From NCBI GenBank assembly GCA_027627225.1, contig CM051029.1:151001-215000 (forward strand): DNA of 64,000 nucleotides. Direction: 5' to 3'. The notes below the pieces were generated by a model that was not told where the DNA came from, made no database searches, and saw only the letters and a list, made by a program, of their open reading frames with translations. The stretch's first letter is position 1. Every line of letters begins with the position of its first letter. This document shows positions 56,893-64,000 of the stretch, one piece after another. This DNA comes from Congeria kusceri (lineage: Eukaryota; Mollusca; Bivalvia; Myida; Dreissenidae). The translations under genes and the position numbers were made by a program.

Positions 56893-59440
56893 TAATTATA
56901 CGATAACTAACCCACCGGAGCTTAATTGTGACTGGGGTATTGATATACACTTCGTTCAGATTGTGCAATGCATTAATTTGTTGTATTGTCGAGATGGGTT
57001 ATTTAAAAATAACAAGAGAAATAAGTTTTTCATTTATAACTTGATACGACAAACCAAAAACATTCAAAACAATTAATTTCAGAATGACAATATACATTAT
57101 GCTAGTACACAACTATAAGTTTAAATATTATTGTAGTATCAGCATCTTCAAAGCTGTAATCGACATGTATAGAGTCAGCAGGACAGACAGACAGACAGAC
57201 GGACGGACGGACGGACGGATAGACACCCGACAGACAGACAAGGCGAATCATGACTTAACTTGATTTGTACATCAAATGAAAAACAATTTAAAAAATATAT
57301 GTAAATTGTCTGGTGAAGCTTAATTGTTGAAAGTACGAGCCCAGGCGAGCTTTTAGGAAAACACTCCTCTGTAAAATTAGTTGTATGCTATCAACGCGTC
57401 GCACTGTTAATTAACTGTCTTTGAGCAATGACATTTTACATTTGAGCGATATTATATTGTTTATAACATGTGTCAGGCCCATTAGGCTTAACATTTGGTT
57501 CCACTGATTGGACGAGTATTTTTTACCCTCTGTACCACACTCCAAATTTTAAAGTTGTTTACAATAGTTTTATTTTTGACTACTTAAGACCCGTCTACAC
57601 GATACACCTTGATTTATTAAGCACAGGGTGTACGATTCAGAAGGAGTACATCACGCCCATTTACATGGTAAACCATGGTTTATGAAACACTGTTTTTTCC
57701 GTTCCTTTAAACAACGGCAACTTTAAAGAAGACCTATTGCTGTGTTAGTTTATTAATGATTTGTGTTGTTGTTTAACAAATAAAACGGAATAACATGGTA
57801 GGAAGCCAATGAGTGATTCGCTGCATCGCCAGATTAAATTTAATAGGTGCATAATTTTATCATGCATTGTTATGATTTTAATATGGAAGACCATGTGTCA
57901 TTCAAAAACTATTCTCATAAACAGAAATTATTTGCAGTATCACTTAAGTTCCAAGGCAAAGCCATTGTTGAATGTTCTATCTTGTAAAGTTATGTCTGTT
58001 TTCCACAATACTTGTAAATTAGAATGTTATAGATACAAAGTAATGAATAATTATTATTATGTTAACCCATTTGCTCAATCATTGCTTTATAACAGTTTGC
58101 TTTCTGAAGGATCTAGATCTAAATCCAAGGCAAAATAGGCATTTATACTAGATATGCTGTTCTTTGTTTTATCAAGACAGTGAAGATCTATTCTTAAGCT
58201 ATTGATAATATGCTATTTGCATTATACCCGTCAATCTTGCATACCTTCCGCACATTTTGATGCAGTTTCGTATGTTTGTTTGTATGTTTGTGGAAAAAAA
58301 ACGTGTTTAATTCACCCTAAACATGAAAAAAAAATCGTTTTCTTAAAAAGCAGAATAGCGCGGTTGGTTACAGCGCTATTATATCTTCGTAAGTCGTGAG
58401 TTCGATACTCGCTTAGGGTTTAATTTTTACGAATATTTTGTTGATTTGTTTTATCAAATATCTCATTATGCATTATATTAGTTATTCTATATTTAGTGTA
58501 TATGTCTTACTATAGCGCATTTTTCTATTATCTGATATCATTTTATAGTGCAATATGAAATAGCCTTTGTTGGCATAGGCGCTTTAAGCCACGCTAGCTG
58601 GTATTGACAACAATGCTTGCACAGCACATTCCCTCCAATATGTACATTAATCACTATTATTTCTCATGGTTTGGAGGTTGCGGTTTTAATGCATATTAAA
58701 AGCAGATTAACGCAATGTATTGAATTAGAACAGAAATTCAATTTAACTTAAATAGAGTTCAAAACCTGTATTTGAATTAGGAATTCCTACAGAATTATTC
58801 CTTCGTATGTGACCAGAAAATATGTCGCAGTCGTTCTAGTCGAAGTTATCAGCGAAATAAACTTTGTGATTTAGTGTTTCAGTTCAAGTAAGAATGGAAA
58901 AAGACGGTTGCAAAAATAAATACAAGTTTCGATATTTAATTATAGACAAGACGCTTGTTTCTAATTACTGCACATGCATATAAATAAAACAAGTGATTAT
59001 TATTTACAAAACAACTGTTTAACAATAGTTTAATTACGTGTCCATTTCAAATTGCTTTTTAAGCTAGTAATTAATTATTAGCTTCATGCCAGTAGACATC
59101 AATGTTATTGTCTTATTGTTAAATAAAACATTATCATATCCTATCTACACACACTTGCGTTGATTACGCCATTTATATTATTAGGTTAGTATCCATTCAA
59201 TGATTGTTGAATAAAGAATGAAAAGTGAATAACATGGAGCAGTAGAAACAATAATATAATATAAAATAATATAATTATTAATGATAATAAGTCACATAAC
59301 TATCAAACAAACGTCGAATACTTTTAATTCCATTTTTGTGAAGCAATAGAGGTGCACAATTCAAAAGAAATACGTCATTACAACTAACAGTAACCTAAAT
59401 ATAAATTGCAGTGCTGTAATGAATATAGCTGGTGTAAGCC
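56893..59440. other. Intergenic stretch with a tRNA-like box and GACGGACGGA run
   Basis: A GACA/GACG run lies at 57183-57240, the usual tail of a bivalve dispersed repeat. A SINE-like tRNA segment lies at 58352-58418. The open frame 57809-58138 has no recognised motif and a skewed composition, so I do not call a gene. Confidence 0.5.
58352..58418 (+). repeat. tRNA-derived SINE-like segment
   Basis: It has an A-like box (TAGCGCGGTTGGTTA) and a B-like box (GAGTTCGATACTC) with tRNA spacing. The anticodon arm is AT-rich and imperfect. Confidence 0.5.
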
Positions 59441-59449
59441 ATGCGATCA

Positions 59450-59585
59450 GGAGATTGTGATTCGATGTGTCGGCGCTTCGGCGTAATGTGTCGGCGTGTC
59501 GGCTTATCGTGTCGGCGTATCATTTCGGCGCGTCGGCGTATCGTGTCGGCGCGTTTTGGACCCTCGCAAATGAAAGGGCGCCTAA
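59450..59585. repeat. Solo fragment of the fold-back arm
   Basis: GTGTCGGCGCGTCGGCGTAT-type words match the arms of the fold-back element at 55610-56892 and end at AATGAAAGGGCGCC. Confidence 0.6.
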
Positions 59586-59619
59586 GAATGGATGATTCGT
59601 ATAGCTTGAACTCGGTAAA

Positions 59620-59682
59620 TAGTCATCATCGTCGTCGTCGTCATTATCAGCTGCACCATCATCATCATTATCATCGTCGTCG

Positions 59683-59713
<31 letters not shown>

Positions 59714-59725
59714 AGTTTTCATCAT
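59620..59725 (+). repeat. CAT/CGT microsatellite
   Basis: A run of CATCAT and CGTCGT triplets; it gives a false histidine-rich frame. Confidence 0.9.
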
Positions 59726-60024
59726 CATCATTTCAAACAACTGTCTTATTCCCAGACTTGTTTCAGTCAGTACGTATTATTTATAACTATTGTGAATTCT
59801 CTAATATATGCGTTAAAAAGACACAGTTCTGCCACACAATGCACCAGCTATAGTGATTCGTGTTATATGGACCACGTGTCCTGCCTGGCATTACTTCCTA
59901 TCTGCTGAAAATAAATGCTGCTTAAGGCAAATAATCGCCTCCCAAGAAAATCGACTGACGGAATGTAATTTATGTAAATGCTGAAACAAAATTGCAGTAT
60001 ATAGGTTTCTGAGGCGATAGAAGT

Positions 60025-60170
60025 AATAGTAATTATATTATTAGCAGTAATTATAGTAGTAGAAGTAGTATTAGAAGTAGTAGTATTAGTAGCAGTAGTA
60101 GTAGTAGTAGTAGTAGTACTAGTAGTAATAATAGAAGTAGTAGTAGTAGTAGTGTGTGTGGGGGGGGGGG
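60025..60170 (+). repeat. TAG/AGT microsatellite
   Basis: Imperfect TAG triplets followed by GTGTGTGTG and a G run. Confidence 0.9.
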
Positions 60171-62690
60171 GTAGTCACGCTCTTATACCAAGATACATTT
60201 TTTTTAAACCACGCATGCATTGAAAATATTTTACTACAGAGATGTACTTGCTTACTACATCATCTTCTACATTTAGCTAAGAGCTTTTCAATAAACAATG
60301 TTGTATATGAATACTTAATAATAGCTAAAACAACAGCAATTTATTCTGTTACAAGTCTGTAATTTGAACTCAACGCTAAAGTTTTCGTTAGTTTCTTCTC
60401 TCTGGGCACAAATATATGCCACAAAAAAGTGTTAACATTATAAGGTTCGACTTAACAGGCGTTATGTAGTTGTTGACGTCAATAACGTCATGTTTTGAAG
60501 GGGATTCGATCATAAAATTCTACGAACTTAATGCTAACTGCTAAACGCATTACGCAAAAATCACACCTGTTTTTGGCCGATATTCCATATCTCCGTTTTG
60601 CGACTCCGTCATTCGACTCCGTCTGTCCGTTAAAGGGACACAGAACAAGAGAAATTCAATAGGGACCACTTAATGTGTCCGACTGCGTTGTTCGTTATAT
60701 TTGACGTCCGCTAAAACTCGCTACATGTAGCGATTTTCGACGGACAGTCGGATCACCGGATGGCAAATAGAAGAATAAATTGCAATGAAATAGCGGAAAA
60801 TATTTTTTTAATAAAAAATGACTTGCAAAAACAACAGTGGCACTGAAAATGTCAATTATATTTGGCTCAGCATTATTGTGGCTCTCGATATAGATCACTT
60901 GTTAAGAAAAACTTATATGTTTGAGCATAATAACTATGAATTTAATCATGAGGAACAAATATCAATTTTACTACTGTAATTGTTGACTGTTTAACCATGT
61001 CAACGTTTGTTATAAATATTCCATAATAAGTCATGTGTTCATTAAATGTTACTCGATTTTATTTGTGCGTTGGAAACCGTGCATAACATGTAATCATGTT
61101 TCATACTGAAACTCGCCAGTGAGCTTCCTAGTATATAAGAACTATGTACAGCATGTAGATCATAGCCTTTCAAGTAAAGAAAGACCTGCACCCTCATTGT
61201 ACATAGTGCTGAAAGATCTCAAAATCGTCATTTGGCCACCATTTTTATTAAATTATGATCAGCCAGGATATTACTGAGTCAGCCAGAATTTTACTGAATA
61301 TCTGTAACGGAAAACTATACACTGAATGACTTTCATACGCTTTAGTTGAAAATGGGGCATTCATTTAGAACACAACATGTTAAATTCATTGTCACACACT
61401 CAATAAAATCGATATAAATAAGACACGATTGTGAGTAGGAATCGTAAACATTGAAGAGTGTTGGCGTCGGCGCTAACTGATGCGACAACGCCAGTGGCTC
61501 AACGCAGACGCAGTCGGATGCATGGAATACCAGCCTTAATGGGTTTTACTTTCAATTTAACAACGTTCCAATATTAGTCTTATTTGTTGCTAAATATTCA
61601 TCTCCAACAGCGTTTTGTCATGCAAGTTACCAGTTCGTTCTAACCATGCACAAATATATCTCAAAAGGCTATTATGCTTGTTAAATTCAGGAAATTCGTT
61701 ACTTAAATAAGGAATAATATTGCAACTATTTTGTATATTTTGATTTTGATGAATTCTTTGTAAATTGTGTATCTTAGCAAAACCCTGCACACATTGGAAT
61801 AATGAATAAACCAGACACAGCATCCTGACTAATGATGATATAACAGGGACTCATAATAATCGTGCTGATGGTCGCTTTGGTGTGGATCAGAAAACTACCG
61901 TCTTTGATCTGATTATATATAAAGTATATTATATTTCATGCATTCAAATAAAACCCTGACTAACATATACAGGACAGCGTGTGCTAATTAATTATTATGT
62001 GTATACACCAACTGATACAAACATAAATATAAATGGTCTGGATTGTTTTCATAAATGTTTGAAAATACATGTCATTTTGCAGTCATGACATTATTCACAC
62101 TTCTAAAAAATATAATTGAAAAACAGTGAATAAGTCCCTTTAATATGTGTTTTATTCGCCCTATAACTTTTGGATGTTATGCTTGCATTCTTATGTACAC
62201 TTTAATGTTTCTTTCTTTTAGCAATATGTTTATATGTGATTTTTTTTCTTATATTACTGTCAACCAACTTGTAAATTTTAAAAGTAAATAAATTACCCCA
62301 CTTATGTAAGTGTGTTGTTCTATACTAAACAAGTTATAAACAATGAGCCATGGAGTTTAATTACACGAACTGTAGATTAAGTTAGTAAATTATATTTGGT
62401 ATATAATGATGATTTAGTTGTGTATTAAACTTCATATTTACTTTAGTTTACTGCAAGTTTATGGGATTTTAAATGTTGAATTTAATAATAAATACCTGAG
62501 ATTAAGAGGTATATTAAACTCTAAATACAATGTAGTTTATAACAGGTGTAAGTTGAGTTTAATAAAATTAAATTTAGAAGAACAATTTTCATTAAACTTC
62601 ACCTTAAATTTGAAGTTTAAGGCTAAATTAAATTATATTAAACTTCATTAAACATGAAATATAACAGCATTTAATTTAAGTCATGATTAA
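60171..62690. other. Intergenic AT-rich stretch
   Basis: No gene seen. There is a stray MITE right end (GTGAATAAGTCCCTTTAA) near 62128, a small palindrome CGCTACATGTAGCG near 60718, and a TTAAACTTCA-rich patch at 62420-62650. Confidence 0.4.
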
Positions 62691-63510
62691 ACGGGTTTTT
62701 TCGAGCAGTGACTGCAGCGGCGTATTTCTATACTCAATAAGTGAAAGATCAGTATTTGCATCTTTCGCTTTTCTCAACATGCGTTTCGCAATTTTCACGT
62801 AGCATTCACTCAAACCATTTGAACTAGGGTGATTCGGACTTGAAGTGTCATGCTTAAAATTCCACTGTTTCGCAAAGTCATTAAATTTTCATAATGAGAA
62901 CAGCGGACCGTTATCTTCTGTCAACGTGTCCGGACAACCGAATCTGCTAAAATGTACCGTAATTACCCTAAGTATTGCGACACTTAAAATGAATAAAAAA
63001 ATTATTGTACCAATATTAAGGGACATACAAATGTTTTTTATCGAAATTGTGTCCCAACATTTAGGGCAATATATGATACATGTATTCTGCATAATATATA
63101 TTTCTTGAACCAATTGATTATTGTTATTTCCTTGGGATAATAATCGATTACTAAAATATATTAACTATTTCAATATAAATAATTAGAAGGAATACTTTAG
63201 GTGACTGACAATCAATTATTTCTTGCTTGGGATTTAATGGTAATTAACTGAGAAGTTCAAGAAGGGCAATGCTATGCAGGGAATGGCATGTTTATACAGT
63301 AACAACATAAGATGCCATTTTGGCGTCCCATTATTAAGGGACACAAAATAATTCAACTTTGAAATGTGTCCCAATATTAAGGGGCGCGAATACATTTTTT
63401 TCAAAAATTAGGGGTGTCCCAATATTTAGGATGTCCCAATACTTAGGGTAATTACGGTACTTTGAGTTTTCGAATAACACTCATGGCCGGTTGTTCAGTT
63501 AAACGCGTTT
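62691..63510 (-). pseudogene. Ty3/gypsy integrase fragment, broken and interrupted
   Basis: On the minus strand, AMSVIRKLK lies right of a MITE and VHFSRFGCPDTLTEDNGP left of it. The reading frame continues across once the MITE is ignored. Further on come AKQWNFKHDTSSPNHPSSNG and then IEYRNTPLQ. These are the central integrase (rve) landmarks: the second catalytic Asp in DNG, the 'HxTSSPxxPxxNG' block and 'YRNTP'. An in-frame TGA follows FSL, and neither the rest of Pol nor LTRs are visible. It is a dead remnant. Confidence 0.8.
62957..63457. mobile_element. 501-bp TIR MITE inside the integrase remnant, TA duplication
   Basis: The ends CCGTAATTACCCTAAGTATT (left) and its inverse on the right match for about 21 bases, flanked by TA on both sides. 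Removing it together with one TA rejoins the integrase frame, which proves the insertion. Inner copies of GTGTCCCAATATTAAGGG are also present. Confidence 0.85.
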
Positions 63511-64000
63511 GAGACGGATCATATAAACCTCAGTTTATCCAATAAATAAGCCGGCTCAAATCAAAGCTCACCTTTTCGAAGTTCGAGGATCAGTCCGTTT
63601 GCTCAGCTTAAAGTTTATATATGCTTATGTTATTCCAGTATATTTTCGGTCTATTCCTAAAAATATATTCGTTTATTGTGCGTCTCAAAACCTTTTTAAA
63701 CTTGCATAACATTTTGGTGTTGATAATAATGGCGTTCATAATTTCTTTTAGTAATATAAAAAAAATATTACTTGCGTTGCCGTAATTTATTTTAGACATT
63801 ATTTGAAATCTCGTTCTCGATGTGTTTTGCGTGTTTATATACAATTCTTTCATTCACCCTGCTAGTTAAATTATTGCTTTCTGACAAATATGAATTACTC
63901 AAGTCTTCAAGTGTCTGTATAATACGTATAATGTTCGTTATTACAGACAATGCACACAACACAAGTAAGTGATTCTTTGACAATGCACACAACGCAAGTA
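63511..64000. other. Window end, no gene
   Basis: AT-rich. A short direct repeat, GACAATGCACACAACRCAAG, lies at about 63947 and 63979 and runs into the window edge. Confidence 0.4.

Noticed and set aside
57809..58138. 109-residue plus-strand frame
   Set aside because: Composition is like the surrounding AT-rich DNA, with no motif and no splice context; chance length is plausible.
59441..59908. Histidine-rich 155-residue protein
   Set aside because: It is made of a fold-back arm fragment plus a CAT microsatellite.

Overview
The window is AT-rich, intron-rich eukaryotic DNA packed with repeats. The repeat types point to a bivalve mollusc: elements with CGCTCACCTGAG-like ends, blocks of roughly 160-175 bp tandem units ending in GACGGACGGA-type runs, tRNA-bearing short TIR elements and a Penelope-like retroelement. 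Dreissena-like is my guess, from impression only. There is nothing prokaryotic here.

Central region (about 27.07-53.02 kb, minus strand): one large multi-exon gene fills 26 kb. I assembled it by hand from splice sites and reading phase. A TATA box (53009-53015) precedes a first exon that holds a 72-codon upstream ORF. The main ATG is at 52029-52031. Twenty-four coding exons then run to the stop at 27072-27074. Every junction phase closes, giving 3825 coding bases (1274 codons plus stop). The order of parts is a KMT5A-like SET methyltransferase domain, a serine/threonine/acid-rich linker made of small exons, two Cys/His zinc-finger motifs, a Crypton-like tyrosine-recombinase domain (R, R, H, Y), another linker of small exons, and a Myb-like basic C-terminus. 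In this assembly an in-frame TAG at codon 715 cuts the recombinase half off from the SET and zinc-finger half. Two coding exons are tandemly duplicated: one pair has asymmetric phases, so both copies cannot be used together, and the second copy of the other pair carries a stop. The introns are loaded with repeats.

Left region (1-about 20.5 kb): the 3' part of a Penelope-like element (RT thumb plus GIY-YIG endonuclease) abuts a tandem array of about 2.24-kb units. One unit is split by a 4059-bp TIR element whose empty site is visible in the other units. That element holds a 174-bp-period satellite and a nested tRNA-like MITE. Degenerate array sequence continues to about 20.5 kb, interrupted by a repeat near 14.8-16.5 kb.

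20.5-27 kb: AT-rich spacer with a 1.0-kb TIR element (22050-23065), a small hairpin element and a 172-bp tandem block just past the 3' end of the gene.

Right region (53-64 kb): no convincing host gene. It holds a perfect-ended fold-back element (55610-56892, TA duplication), scattered SINE-like and microsatellite sequence, and a broken Ty3/gypsy integrase fragment interrupted by a 501-bp MITE with a TA duplication.

Splice calls, domain names and organism are from reading the sequence only; no search or transcript data were used.
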